From the NCBI GenBank assembly GCA_951640165.1, contig OX621247.1, forward strand, positions 26,820,001 to 26,884,000: DNA of 64,000 nt, read 5' to 3'. Shown here in pieces: positions 51,325 to 62,213 of this stretch; the first letter of the stretch is position 1; each line of letters starts with the position of its first letter. The notes under the pieces were generated by a model. The model saw only the letters and a list, made by a program, of their open reading frames with translations, made no database searches and was not told the DNA's origin. The translations under genes were made by a program, and so were the position numbers. The DNA comes from Pseudoips prasinana (lineage: Eukaryota; Arthropoda; Insecta; Lepidoptera; Nolidae).

Positions 51325-51868
51325 TAATAGTATCCCTGGGAAATTATTGACACACGGTCATCTGTTCCTAAACTAAGCAGAGCTTGTACTATGGAAACCA
51401 GATAACTGATATCCGGACTAATATTATAAATGCGAAAGTAACTCTGTCTGTCTGTCTGTCTGTTACTCTTTCACGCCACAACTACTGAACGGATATGAAT
51501 GAAATTTGGTATACAGATGGTCTAGACCCTGAGAAAGGACATAGGCTACTTTTTATTGCGAAAAGGGGGTTGTAAGGGGTTAAAAGGGGGGGGGGGGGTG
51601 AAAAGTTGTATGGGATTGGGAACAACGAAGCCAATTTTTTTGTAAACAAAATCTTGCCACTGAACCTAGAAACATGATATTTAGAAGTTATTTTTTTAAA
51701 TTTACTACTATACCTACTAATGATTCTTATTCAATAATTAAAAATGCTACCCAAAGATACTATTCCACGCGGACGAAGTCGCGGGTAACAGTTAGTACTA
51801 CATATACTACTTTTCATTTGTAATAACATACTTATATAGATATTTAACACGCCAACAGGCTCGTCAAT
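51325..51868 (-). mobile_element. SINE-A copy split by a Helitron-like element
   Basis: TATCCCTGGGAAATTATTGA, AACTAAGCAGAGCTTGTACT and GGAAACCAGATAACTGATA run up to 51411; TACTACATATACTACTTTTC resumes at 51796. The middle and most of the head are deleted, leaving only ACACGCCAACAGGCTCGTCA. Confidence 0.85.
51412..51795 (+). mobile_element. Helitron-like element nested in SINE-A
   Basis: It starts TCCGGACTAATATTATAAAT, carries (CTGT)n and TGAAATTTGGTATACAGATG, a G run at 51588-51599, and ends GACGAAGTCGCGGGTAACAGTTAG (CTAG altered to TTAG). Insertion is exactly between A and T of the SINE. Confidence 0.85.
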
Positions 51869-52108
51869 ATTGTATTTTGATCTTTGGAATTATATTTAAT
51901 AAGTTGAACGCACAATATTTCAATAATGTTTTATTATAATTTATATTTACGAAGAAAGATAATATTACAAAACTGTTTACTTTCACTATAAATGTACATA
52001 ATTTACTTGTAAAACCTTTGTGACTACTTTGATGTTCAGCATTAAAAAATATATACAATAATAAAGACTATTTAGAAATTCTTTTTTAAAGTAATTGGTT
52101 ATACTCAA

Positions 52109-52136
52109 TGACATTCTATACGCAGAATGTCATTGG
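52109..52136. repeat. Short palindrome
   Basis: CAATGACATTCT and AGAATGTCATTG around ATACGC, directly left of the MITE at 52142. Confidence 0.8.
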
Positions 52137-52141
52137 CTGTA

Positions 52142-52266
52142 GACACGGCTAGATATCAAGCTATACATTTCCAGTATAAGCTGATCTCACGTTGTATAGG
52201 ATTTCCATACGATGAGGAGTGAGGAGTCAGCTTATATAGGAAATGAATAGCTTGATATGCCGTGTG
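52142..52266. mobile_element. Small foldback MITE, TA-flanked
   Basis: ACACGGCTAGATATCAAGCT at the left pairs with AGCTTGATATGCCGTGTG at the right, with inner pairs CATTTCCAGTATAAGCTGA and TCAGCTTATATAGGAAATG. TA lies at 52140-52141 and 52267-52268. Only copy in the window. Confidence 0.7.
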
Positions 52267-52600
52267 TACTAATAAATGTCGGGATTTCCTTCCTGACGCT
52301 ATAACTCCAGAACGCACGAACCGATTTCCACGGTTTTGCATTCGTTGGAAAGGTCTCGGGCTCCGTGAGGTTTACAGCAAAGAAAATTTATAAAATTTAA
52401 GGCGGGTAACACCGCGGGGCACACCTAGTCTACTATATAAAAATAAGTCGGGTTTTCCTTCCTGACGCTATAATAACTCTAGAACGCACGAACCGATTTC
52501 CACTGTTTTGCATTCGTTGGAAAGGTCTCGGGCTCCGTGAAGTTTATAGCAAAGAATATTTATAACATTTAACGCGGGTAACACCGCGGGGCACAGCTAG
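52267..52600 (+). mobile_element. Two Helitron-like elements head to tail
   Basis: Unit 1 (52267-52428) and unit 2 (52429-52600) share GGGATTTCCTTCCTGACGCT or its variant, GCACGAACCGATTTCCAC, TGCATTCGTTGGAAAGGTCT and the hairpin GCGGGTAACACCGCGGGGCA, each closing with CTAG. Unit 2 begins TC right after the CTAG of unit 1. Confidence 0.85.
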
Positions 52601-53047
52601 TGTTCTATAAATCAGAATCCAAAACAATGATTTGTGTACACTGTAGTACATAACCACTCATCAATACACTGTAGTATATTAGAGTCAGTCAGTCACACTG
52701 GTCACGCACGAACAATAGTGCCCAGAAAAATTACATTGAAGTTCAGTACGTTTGTTGGTTCTACAATATATTTGTTCATTTTTAACACTCAAAATGCAGC
52801 TATGTGCATTTCATTCCGCCCCGCGGAATACAAATCGCCCTGAACATTGTATTCGATAGAAGAATTGAAAGCTAAGCTGCGTGGTGGGCGTATTATTAAA
52901 ATTTTCCTAGGAATCGAATATTGAATTGAATTTCATTTTATTTATATTTACAGGAAACATCTTGCGTATAATAAATATTTGAAAGAGGAATAAATTCCTC
53001 TCCGTAAAACTATAGTTCTAAAGAACTTTAGTTTTACTTTATTAGTT
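52601..53047. other. Unremarkable sequence
   Basis: Nothing supported. Confidence 0.5.
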
Positions 53048-53347
53048 AATAGCTGTGCTCCGCGGTTTTACACGCATTAAATTTTATAAACCATCACAGC
53101 TCCTCCCCCGTAAGCGATAGCGTGATAATATGTAAGCCTATATATTGACCCGACCTTTTAGTAATATGCATGCAAAATTTCAGGGAAATCCATGCAGTTC
53201 TTTTTGTGTTCAGCCCGGACATACATATATACAGACAAACAGACAAAAATTCTAAAAACTATATTATTGGCTTCGATATCGATTGTAAATCACGCCCCAA
53301 GCATCCTTTTAAAAAAATATCCTGCGATTTTATTATATGTATATAGA
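53048..53347 (-). mobile_element. Helitron-like element
   Basis: TAGCTGTGCTCCGCGGTTTT starts the plus-strand view (3' end, CTAG altered) and TTTATTATATGTATATAGA closes it (TC on the minus strand). The interior matches 45630-45947 over its length. Confidence 0.8.
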
Positions 53348-53360
53348 TAATAGTATAAAA

Positions 53361-53567
53361 TATAATACAATAGTTATTATTTAGTATCGTATGTCAGACT
53401 TGTTCAATCCGCCCATTAGGCCACTGACATGGCTTAACGATTGTTGCCTAATGGGTACAACCGGTACCGACAGTTTGTTGTGTCCGTCAAATATGTTTGT
53501 AAAGTACCCCGCGACACAGGAATTCATTTGCCATAATTCATAGCGGGCGTTCCTTTTTTATTTTTAA
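53361..53567. mobile_element. Chimeric unit 1: reversed 5S-SINE tail fused to SINE-B tail
   Basis: GTATGTCAGACTTGTTCAAT, CCACTGACATGGCTTAACGA and ACCGGTACCGACAG are the 5S-derived SINE body in reverse. They run without a gap into GTGTCCGTCAAATATGTTTG, AAAGTACCCCGCGACACAGG and GCGGGCGTTCC of SINE-B in plus orientation. Confidence 0.85.
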
Positions 53568-53738
53568 CTAACTGTGCCTCGCGGTTTTACCCGCGTCGAA
53601 CGAAATTATAGTATGTGTTAATCCTGGTTGTCAGCTAACTCCATAACAAATTTTATTAAAATCGCTCTAGCCGTTTAGACGTGAAGAAGTAACAAACATA
53701 CACACTCACTAACTTTCGCCTTTATAATATTAGTAGGA
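53568..53738 (-). mobile_element. Helitron-like element
   Basis: CTGTGCCTCGCGGTTTTACC and CGCG hairpin at the left (3' end; CTAG reads CTAA) and TTTATAATATTAGTAGGA at the right (5' end). Confidence 0.85.
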
Positions 53739-53751
53739 TAATAACGTAAAA

Positions 53752-54085
53752 TATCGTTACGATAGTTATTGCTTACTTATCGTATGCCAGAGTTGTTCAA
53801 GCCGCCCATTGTTGTCTAATGGGTACAACCGGGACAGTTTGTTGTGTCCGTCAGAATTTAGACTGCACTTGTGACTCATAAATAGTTGATCTTAGTCTGG
53901 ATGTAATTTGTGTCCGTCTATTATATGTTTGTGAAGTACCACGCGACACAGGGATTATTTCTCTACTGTGGGAGTTTACTTATAAAACAATAAAAAAAAT
54001 TGTGTCCGCCTATTATATGTTTGTAAAGTACCCCGCGAAACTGGGATTAGATTCCCTAGTGCGGGGGTTGTCTTTTAAAAAAAGC
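53752..54085. mobile_element. Chimeric unit 2: reversed 5S-SINE tail, SINE-B body, second SINE-B tail
   Basis: CGTATGCCAGAGTTGTTCAA and ACAACCGGGACAGTTTGTTG repeat unit 1 with a deletion. They continue into a longer SINE-B body (TGACTCATAAATAGTTGATC, AGTCTGGATGTAATTTGTGT) ending at 53985. Another SINE-B tail follows (TGTGTCCGCCTATTATATGT, AAAGTACCCCGCGAAACTGG). Confidence 0.8.
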
Positions 54086-54288
54086 ATCGTTACGATAGTT
54101 ATTACTTACTATCGTCTGTCAGAGTTGTTCAATCCGCCCATCAGGCCACTGACATGGCTTAACGATTGTTGCCTAATGGGTACAACCGGGACCGACAGTT
54201 TGTTGTGTCCGTCAAATATATTTGTAAAGTACCCCGCTACACAGGAATTCATTCGCCCTATAGCGGGCGTTTCCTTTGTTATTTTTAA
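54086..54288. mobile_element. Chimeric unit 3, near copy of unit 1
   Basis: CCACTGACATGGCTTAACGA, TTGTTGCCTAATGGGTACAA, CCGACAGTTTGTTGTGTCCG and AAAGTACCCCGCTACACAGG match unit 1 with few changes, to the same AATTCATT...TAGCGGGCGTT end. Confidence 0.85.
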
Positions 54289-54568
54289 CTAGCAGTGCCC
54301 GCGGACTTCGTTCCGCGTTATAAATATTTTTGTCCCTGCCCGTTTGTCCCCCGTAATCCTTCGGGTTAAAAGTTCGGGATAAATTTTGTAATGTTTTCAA
54401 AATTATTTCACCAATAGAATGCTACGTTATTGTGGAGTGTCATAACTCCACAATTACGTAGCTTTCTATTGGTGAAATAATTTTGATAATCTGTTCAGTA
54501 GATCCTGAGATTACCCCTTACGACGTCACAAACTCACAAACGTTACCTCTTTATAATATTAGTATTGA
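54289..54568 (-). mobile_element. Helitron-like element carrying a foldback insert
   Basis: CTAG at 54289-54292 then CAGTGCCCGCGGACTTCGTT (hairpin), and TTTATAATATTAGTATTGA at the far end. The middle holds the palindrome at 54399-54485. Confidence 0.85.
54399..54485. repeat. Foldback element nested in the Helitron-like element
   Basis: AAATTATTTCACCAATAGAA pairs with TTCTATTGGTGAAATAATTT, with further pairing through GCTACGT and TTGTGGAGT. Arms are about 38 bases. Confidence 0.85.
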
Positions 54569-54597
54569 TTAGATTCCTTTATTTATCTTACACCAAT

Positions 54598-54818
54598 ATA
54601 TATATACATCATCACCCCATCTCATCCTGTGAGGGCGTAGAAGTCGTCCCGAGAGAATATCTACCAGAAAAGCAGCGCCTTTCTGAGTACTATGGCCATC
54701 ATACTGCGATCGCCAACCCGTCTGCCAAGTGTGGCAATTATGGCATCTAAGATGATTCTTGGGAGAGGCTTGTCCAGCAGTGGACTTCTTCCAGCTGTAA
54801 TGATGATGATGATATTAG
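54598..54818 (+). repeat. Repeat G, plus orientation, full length
   Basis: CATCACCCCATCTCATCCTG, GGCGTAGAAGTCGTCCCGAG, GCGATCGCCAACCCGTCTGC and CTTGTCCAGCAGTGGACTTC, ending AATGATGATGATGAT. One frame reads EYLPEKQRLSEYYGHHTAIA before a stop; it looks like a decayed RTE-type terminus. Confidence 0.7.
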
Positions 54819-55220
54819 GCTAATAAATTCTATGAAGGGTCAAACTTACATACGCACGTGAAAAATGCAGGTGAATAAGCGACATATTTTAAAGTATATA
54901 AGGATCAAAGTTGCATATTATTTCAACAGTATGCCAATATATTTTGCTGTGCCGTTGGTGTACTACTCCTGCTCTATCTGACGGAATATTGCTACGCTTC
55001 AAATTACAGAAAGCTTATAAATTCTGAAAGATTTCTCTCAAAAGGAATGAGAAAATATTCAGGTTTCAATGCATCCAGCTAGAAATACATTTCGTTCAAA
55101 TAGTTTAGTTCAGTTTTCAGTGGGATTTTCTTGAGTTTGTGTTCTTTGATTTGTTGGAAACGATTCTGTTTGCTATATATATTAGCCTATATGGTGTGTA
55201 TAATTTGTTGTGTATAAACT
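54819..55220. other. Unremarkable AT-rich sequence
   Basis: Nothing supported. Confidence 0.5.
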
Positions 55221-55221
55221 G

Positions 55222-55378
55222 CACGTGTAGCGCAGCGGTTAAGACAGTCGCCTGGCCCCTTTTTGTCCCGGGTTCGATTTCCGCGCAGGACAACTATTTG
55301 CGTGACTATAAATAGTTGTTCTGAGTCCCCGCGACATATAGATTCATTTGCTTAGAGCGGGCGTTGCCTTTAAATAAA
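55222..55378 (+). mobile_element. SINE-B copy with internal deletion
   Basis: GCACGTGTAGCGCAGCGGTT, GGGTTCGATTTCCGCGCAGG and ATAGTTGTTCTGAGTCC; the segment between GAGTC and the CCCCGCGACA tail block is missing (about 50 bp). Confidence 0.85.
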
Positions 55379-55939
55379 AATACTAGCATTGTATTAAGTT
55401 TGATAATTAAAAGAAATAATTAAGAAAACATTTCTTTTGTAAAAGTAGCGTTCTCAAACTCATATAATCAGGTGCCCGGTTCAAGTTCAAAGTAGTAGTT
55501 TGGACTCATGAAGACGCGTCTTGGTACATCAAGCATTTTCATCATCAATCCGCAAACAAATCACGACATGTTTTCCAGAATAAGATTTTATAGGCTTAGC
55601 CTATAAACTGAAGATAGGGTTTATTTAACAAGATAGTATTTAACTAAATACTTAACTTCCACTTGCAGGCCAAATTATTATGTCCATGATATTGAAAGTT
55701 GATTTAGTAACTAACCAGTTACTAAATTAACTTTAAGCGTTTTGTTTCTATCTTCTTTACTTCGTATATTATTAAATATATGTCTTCACAAACCACATTC
55801 AATGAACCTCAATTGATTTACTAAGATATGAATAAAAATAAAAAATGTAGCAGGCAAAATAATTAAAACGTAACAAATGAAACAATGGTTACATTGAATA
55901 AAATTATTACCTCAGTACGCTCCGATTTAATCAATGCAA
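55379..55939. other. Unremarkable AT-rich sequence
   Basis: Nothing supported. Confidence 0.5.
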
Positions 55940-56165
55940 TTACAATGCCGTAAAGGCAGTTACACACAGACGGCGCTCATTACCATTTCAAATCGCGCGT
56001 GTCATTACCGTAGTGTCGGCCGTATGCGATCTTTGCATAACCATCGCGTCTTGTGGGATAGTTTACGCCTTGAACGTTGCGGGGAATTCAATTTTGTAAG
56101 CTAAACGCCCCGAGGGTGGAACCCTGGGTCGGGGGTGTGAACTCTTCTTAAGGTGAGAGTGTAGT
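55940..56165. promoter_or_regulatory. CpG-rich block, possible regulatory or 5' exon region
   Basis: This block is much richer in G, C and CpG than its surroundings: ACGGCGCTCATTACCATTTC, AATCGCGCGTGTCATTACCG and GTCGGCCGTATGCGATCTTT. It ends near TTCTTAAG|GTGAGAG, which could serve as a splice donor. No coding frame or repeat was recognised. A CATTACC word recurs here and in the block at 58850-59010. The function is inference. Confidence 0.35.
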
Positions 56166-58221
56166 GTTTGTAAAAATCTCCGGGATGTTTTGAATAATAT
56201 CGCTCGTTATATTTCAACAAATACTTAGAAGCGGTTTATTTTTATAACGAGACTGGCAATTTCCTTAGACTGTTTATACCATAAACTTGGAAGATACTTA
56301 AAGGTTTATTATTTCTAATGTTTCTGGTGTCTTCAGTCAGGGGGTCAGAGAATTGTAATAAAACTGTTTCGTTTATTTAAACGACAATAATACTGGTTAA
56401 GTTTATCCCGACCTAATTTATAACACAAGGCTCAAAAATATATAGTAATGAACCCGCATTAATTACTATACGAAATAAAGTTAAACTACAGACAAAAATA
56501 AATTTAAATCTTATATACCTTTTAAGATACCAATAATATGATTAAGACGCGATTTTGACGGGTTATAGTCTTGTACGTGGCATAACAGGACCGTTGGATT
56601 AATATAGAGAACCACATGTAATTGGTAAGATCGACCAAATTAAACGGAAGTTAACGATATTACGGTATGTTTTTCAAACTTTTCATTTAGAAAATCTTAA
56701 ATTAAGGGCATTGTATAAGGTATATGTGTGCAATACACATTTTATTTTTTGTACCAAAGTTGGTTACTTTATTTAAGAATGTGAACTATTGAGTACGTTG
56801 AGATTTTAATTTATTGCAATAAAGTAAAATATATCCTAGTTAAAAATCACGCAAATTTATTGCACAAATTTTCTATTATTTACATTTTTAATTCTATTTG
56901 TCTATTGTGGTATAAAAAAAAATCTATGGACACCTTCAGTATTTCCAATGCCCTTAAAATATCATATAGTTTTAAACGGGCAATTTCTTCTTTCTAATTA
57001 AAAAAATCGATCTAGATATCTGACTGAGATCATTTGTTTTCGTGAGTTATAGTCACCCAAGTACTAATTAATTTGTTTTTCGGTCTCCTCAATGGAATAG
57101 CTATTCATTATTACATAAAAAAAAAATGTTCGAAATCCATCCATATCTCTCAAATTTTTCGGAACAAGCTTCCTTGTAGTAGGTAATCAACTCGTGTACG
57201 GCATTGTTTACGTTCGTTGAAAAGCGATAAACATTGATTGGTTGTAAAATCCTATGGCATATTAAAATATTCGTGAATCAATTTCACAACAGCATTCAAT
57301 ATTTTATACAGTTTTATGAACAACATTTTTGAACAAAAATTGCTAACCAGGTGCAGAGAGCACGCTGAACAGGTATGTTCTCGATCATTATTCGATAAAT
57401 TTTGCGTATACCCTGTACAACGAAAGTTTCAGGGAAAATTTTGTTGAAACTCGTTTTATAAATGTTTGAGGGGCTTCAGATTTTCCCCACATTTTCCCGC
57501 TATCCGATATTTGCTGTGAAAGTTATGGAATTTGTAAATTATGTTTTATTCTTCGATGGTAAAATCGATATGGCATCGGTTATGTCTGGAATATAAAGCT
57601 AACTATGAAAAATCCCTTATCTTGATTAGAAAAGCTACTTATAATTACTCTATTGGTTGACTATTTCATGCAATCAAAAAATCTGCTCAGCTAAACTTAT
57701 ACTAAAAAAATACTAACTTATTTAGTAAACAAATTGCGGTGAATACATTTAATTATTTTGAGAACTACGATAGACAGAAAGACATGCTTTTAAAAGCATA
57801 ACACCCTCTTTAAAGCAGGATAATTTTATATATTTATATAAAATTTTTATTATAATTATATTTTTTTATTTTGTACTTTTGAAGCCAATGTTTGTTTGCA
57901 TATTATTATGTATAGACAATAGATTTTGACATAAGCTTTTCGTTTCAAAGCTAATTTGTTCGAGACATTTTTCAATAAGAAATACTTTTATAGGTAGGAA
58001 AATATATAGAGTCATTAAAATTTAACATTCTTTTATAGTTAAAGGTAAGTAATTTCGACGGTTAGTTTAGTTTAAATTTAACAGAAAGCCGTAATCTATA
58101 TAATTGAACTTTAAAATCACTGGTACGTTCTAAGAAAATTGCGTGTTACGACGTGGAACATGTATACAGTGGACGTAACTTAAGGAGCGCTGAATTTTAT
58201 ATGTTGATGTGCAACACATTA
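56166..58221. other. 2-kb AT-rich stretch without a supported gene
   Basis: No gene, tRNA fold or recognised repeat. Confidence 0.5.
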
Positions 58222-58703
58222 TCCTTACTAATATTATAGTAACTCTATCTGTCTGTCCGTCGCATTTTCACGCTAAATCTACTTTTAAATGAAATTTGGT
58301 ATAAAGATAGTTTGAGCCTGAGAAACGACATAGGCTACTTTTAATGCGAATGAAGGCTAATAAGGGTTGAAAGGGGGGAATGAAAAGTTGTATGGAAGTA
58401 TTGTCATTTTTAAATAAGTCTAAACGAACAGCCTAAATACAAAGCTTCAAGGTTCTAGCTTTGAAGCTTATTTTTTAGTCTGTTGTTTAGATATAAATAT
58501 GGGATTCAAAGTATGTAAAAGTTTTACGCTCAAGGGTATAAAATAACAATAGGAAATTGGGGATGAAAGTTTGTATGGAGATGTGTAAGATTTATATGAA
58601 TATTTTATAAAATTGAGACAAGAGACAAAATATTAGAGATATTCCCGTAAAACATTTACGGAGTAATTACAAAATGTGCGGAAAAAGTCGCGGGCACAAC
58701 TAG
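58222..58703 (+). mobile_element. Helitron-like element, 480 bp
   Basis: It starts TCCTTACTAATATTATAGTA with CTATCTGTCTGTCCGTCGCA and TGAAATTTGGTATAAAGATA, and ends AAAGTCGCGGGCACAACTAG. A flanks the left and T the right. Related to 51412-51795. Confidence 0.85.
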
Positions 58704-58849
58704 TTTAGTATAATGGGTAAATTATTAATCTTTATTTTACATCTTGTAGAAATGTCGGTTTAGTTTCCTATGATATTGAACTATTAATTCTATAATGATC
58801 ATTACCATAACATTTAGTATTCAGTGCTAGTGCCACCGGATGACTATTT

Positions 58850-59010
58850 TAAGTCTATTAAATACTGCGGCCTCAAATTTCGAATGTCATTACCGATACA
58901 CAATAATTGTGCATACCGTCACGCGTTGAAATGCGGTGTTTAATCGCTCGCGTGTGACCGCGCATATTGAGTGGAAACGAATCGCGCGTGTGTGCGCGCC
59001 CTTATGAGGG
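58850..59010. promoter_or_regulatory. CpG-rich block, possible regulatory element
   Basis: AATGTCATTACCGATACACA, CACAATAATTGTG palindrome, CACGCGTTGAAATGCGGTGT and AATCGCGCGTGTGTGCGCGC. High CpG in an AT-rich setting, no frame, no repeat recognised. Shares AATCGCGCGTGT and TCATTACCG with the block at 55940-56165. Confidence 0.35.
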
Positions 59011-59400
59011 ATTATAAATTATCAGAATGACTATTGGCTGTGTTTAGTTTTATGGGACGAAAGTTGGGAAGAATTAATGTATTAAGAATGACTAGACGGT
59101 TTTAATATCTTTCTAAGCCTGTGTGGACCGTTTGTATTAACTTCGGTAAACTGAGTTGTTTCTAAATATCTCTTTGCCTGCGTGTTTAAGCGGTCTTATA
59201 TCACTACTATGCTCGTGGGTGTTTGGCACTGCTACACAAATCAACAACGACGAAGCTTCGCTTGCAAGTATGACATATAAACACTGACGATGGTCAAATA
59301 GTGTAAGGGTTACACCCAAACCTTAACAAATTACTTACCACTTTTTGTTAACAGTCGGATGTAATGGCGAAGCAGGTCGCCAAGGCCTTGTTTGTTTTTT
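59011..59400. other. Unremarkable sequence
   Basis: Nothing supported. Confidence 0.5.
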
Positions 59401-59403
59401 TAA

Positions 59404-59675
59404 TTTGACGGGTCGGTTGGCGTGGTTGGTAAATGCGTGCCTTTCACTCCGCAGGTCGTGGGTTCGATTACCATCGAGGACAGATATTGCTGTTCATGAA
59501 CATGTTTGTTGTTCTGGGTGTAATTAAGTATATTAGTATGTATTTACAAAATAAAATAAATTTAGGTATGTATATGTATATCAGCTATCTGGTTTCCATA
59601 GTACAAGCTCTGCTTAGTTTGGCATCACACAGGCCGAAGGTGAATAATGTCCCAGAAATTTTAATAATTATTAAA
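59404..59675 (+). mobile_element. SINE-A, nearly full-length copy
   Basis: GACGGGTCGGTTGGCGTGGT, CGCAGGTCGTGGGTTCGATT, TATCAGCTATCTGGTTTCCA and AGTACAAGCTCTGCTTAGTT in order. There is a small deletion in the CTGAGTCTGGG part. Confidence 0.92.
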
Positions 59676-60045
59676 TATTACTTACATTTAATTTGGGATT
59701 CCGCAGCAAGATGCAACGGCCCTTTGTTAGGGGTCGTTTGTTACATAAGAGTTTTGCACCTCAGTACGAATTAGTTCGCTTAGAAATACCAATATGATAG
59801 ACGAAATCCTTTGACTTCTGATTGTAATATACAATCGGAAGTCCAACTTCGTAATTGGACTATGTCAGTCGACCTTATTCTTATTTTTAACATGACGAAT
59901 ACATTTACTGACCCATCATTTTAGCTAAGAACGACCTACAACGGCAAATTAAATTTGTGAGAGCTCTTTTTAAAAGCTTTACGAAGGATTTAGATGCAAT
60001 CTATTGACTTTGTCCTCGAAATATGACATACTAGTTGTTATAGTC
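59676..60045. other. Unremarkable sequence with a hairpin at 59813-59843
   Basis: GACTTCTGATTGTA pairs with TACAATCGGAAGTC. Otherwise nothing was supported. Confidence 0.55.
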
Positions 60046-60049
60046 AAAG

Positions 60050-60900
60050 TCAAAGTAACTTTATTCCGTAAAAATTTTACATTTATGTGGAATCGTCATA
60101 TTTTTTTACCCTACCGTGCAGTGCATGACGTGGCAGCTACTGAGAAACACTGCCAGAAAACTCAGTAGGAATCTTTTTTAAAAATAAAATATACTTAAGA
60201 TTAATTACAATCATGTGTGTTGACTCAGAACAACTCCATCCCAAGCACTTTTATCACTTAAATAATCAGAAATTTTGTAATATGCCCTGCTACACAATTT
60301 GGCTTTAATAATTCTTTTAAACTTATTCGTAGACAATTCACTAATATCATTGGGAAGTTTGTTATAAAATCTTATACATTGCCCCATAAAAGAGTTACTT
60401 ATTTTGTGGAGACGGGTAGTATGCAGTATGAGATTATTCTTATATCTAGTATTTACATTATGTGTATCGCTCCTTTTACAGAAGGAATCTATATTTTTAT
60501 GCACATATAGTAAGTTTTCATATATATACTGAGATGGTACAGTTAGAATGTTGACCTCTTTGAATTTTTCTCTTAAAGACACTCTCGGGCCAAGATTATA
60601 GATAGCTCTTACAGCTCTTTTTTGCAATATAAATATGGTGTTAATGTCAGCAGAGCTACCCCAGAGAAGAATTCCATAGGACATTACACTATGAAAATAA
60701 CTGAAATAAACCATTCTAGCTGTGTCAACATCAGTCAGCCGTCTAATACTTTTCACTGCATATGCTGCAGAACTTAATTTGCCGGACAGTTTTTCTATTT
60801 GTGGGCTCCATTGTAACTTTGAATCAACAGTGATACCCAAGAACACTGTTGATTCAACAGGGTCCAACCCACTATATACCCACTTATCATTCATATATCG
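60050..60900 (-). mobile_element. 5'-truncated CR1-like LINE
   Basis: The minus strand carries the RT C-terminal domain (60894-60211) and a short 3' untranslated region with GGGTAAAAAAATATGACG. It ends in ACGGAATAAAGTTACTTTGACTTTGAC. The family matches the large LINE at 30127-34620 in protein, and the solo tail at 42960-43085 in the untranslated region. Confidence 0.88.
60211..60894 (-). pseudogene. LINE reverse transcriptase C-terminal domain, open frame
   Basis: A 227-residue open fragment of ORF2 lies after the polymerase core. VFLGITVDSKLQWSPQIEKL, KLSSAAYAVKSIRRLTDVDT, YFSYFHSVMSYGILLWGSSA and FILQKRAVRAIYNLGPR align closely with the equivalent blocks of the large LINE. The last part, RAYYKISDYLSDKSAWDG, shows what the C-terminus looks like where the large LINE has a premature stop. 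The catalytic FADD box lies upstream of the truncation and is absent, so this is not functional. The frame has stayed open, suggesting it is fairly young. Confidence 0.88.
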
Positions 60901-61257
60901 TTGGTTTTATAACCCTGTATTAGCATTGCCAGTTCCTTAAGCCGAAGTTGAAAGTTCCCGTTAAAATTCTACATTTCTCCGGTGAATATAATCTACCAGT
61001 ACAATGGACTGCAATAAGAAGTCCCAGAGGCTTGCAAAAATGCTGCACATTGCACATACCCCACGGGAATTCAATAAAGAACGGATTATGGGTATGTAGC
61101 CGGGTGGGTAAGTCCTTGTTTTGTTTTAGAGATTATGTTCTAACATGTTGGTTTAGAGTAACTGTTTTGTAAACTTGTTGTGGCAAAAGATACATGACGT
61201 AAATTTATTTTCACATATTGGTACTTACTTATTAAAAAAATATATAAGTTCCCATTT
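60901..61257. other. Unremarkable sequence
   Basis: Nothing supported. Confidence 0.5.
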
Positions 61258-61793
61258 TTAGGGTTCCGTAGCCAAATGGAAAAAAACGGAACCCTTATTA
61301 TATCAGATTCGTCATATCTGTCTGTCTGTCCGTCTGTCTGTCCGTCCGTATGTCACAGCTACTTTTTTCCGAAACTATAAGAGCTGTACTGTTGAAACTT
61401 GGTGAGTAGATGTATTCGGTGAACCGCATTAAGATTTTTACACGAAAATAGAAAAAGAACAGTAATGTTGGGGGGTCCCCATACATAGAACTGAAACAAA
61501 ATTTTTATTTTTTTACAAAATACAAATTTATTAATTTTTTCATCGTACCCGTACGTGTGGCGTATCTATTGGTAGGTCTTCAAAAATGATATTGAGGTTT
61601 CTAATATATTTCTTTCTAAACTGAATAGTGCGAGAGACACTTCCAAAGTGGTAAACTGAGTATCCCCCCCACCCCTGTAACTTCTAAAATAAGAGAATGA
61701 TAAAACTAAAAAAAATAATCAACTGAAATACTTGCTGCTACGGAACCCTTCATGGGCGAGTTCGACCGCGAGTTTGGCCGGATTTTTAGTATC
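61258..61793 (-). repeat. Repeat H, nearly complete copy
   Basis: The left end has AGGGTTCCGT and ACGGAACCCT as an inverted pair (61259-61295), then (TCTG/TCCG)n and CAGCTACTTTTTTCCGAAAC. The right end is CTACGGAACCCTTCATGGGC, GAGTTCGACCGCGAGTTTGG and CCGGATTTTTAGT. The terminal blocks are common across Lepidoptera. No protein frame was found. The class (possibly a foldback or non-autonomous DNA element) is undecided. Confidence 0.65.
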
Positions 61794-62213
61794 CGTTTTG
61801 CTGCGATCCACGTATGCTGGCTAATTTTTGACATGCTATAAGTCAATAGAGGCCAATAGAGAAGAGCGAAAGTTCAATCGGTCTAGCAATAAGACTTCAA
61901 ATTAAGAAGTTACCCTCCAGGAGCCTTGGAGGGCGATGGCAATCGTAGTGCGTTCGCTATCTACTCTCGTTCGGACATACCGGGTTGTATACAGTGTCAC
62001 GAGAGTTTCGAAAAACTGTGAGCATATGATATACTCTATTTTTACTCTTAATTAATAAAAGCTTAATTTATGCAATTTTAATATATCTCTGTATATAGTT
62101 ACAATGATATAATAAACGGTATGAAGGACATAGACAAAGGCACAGTTTACAGTAGGTAAACTCCATTTCCTTACTAGTAAGATTTTGATATTTGTCATCG
62201 GTATCGTTTGAAA
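61794..62213. other. Sequence upstream of a short open frame
   Basis: A moderately GC-rich part (CTCCAGGAGCCTTGGAGGGC, about 61915-61980) could be promoter or untranslated sequence of the frame at 62214, but no element was identified. Confidence 0.35.
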
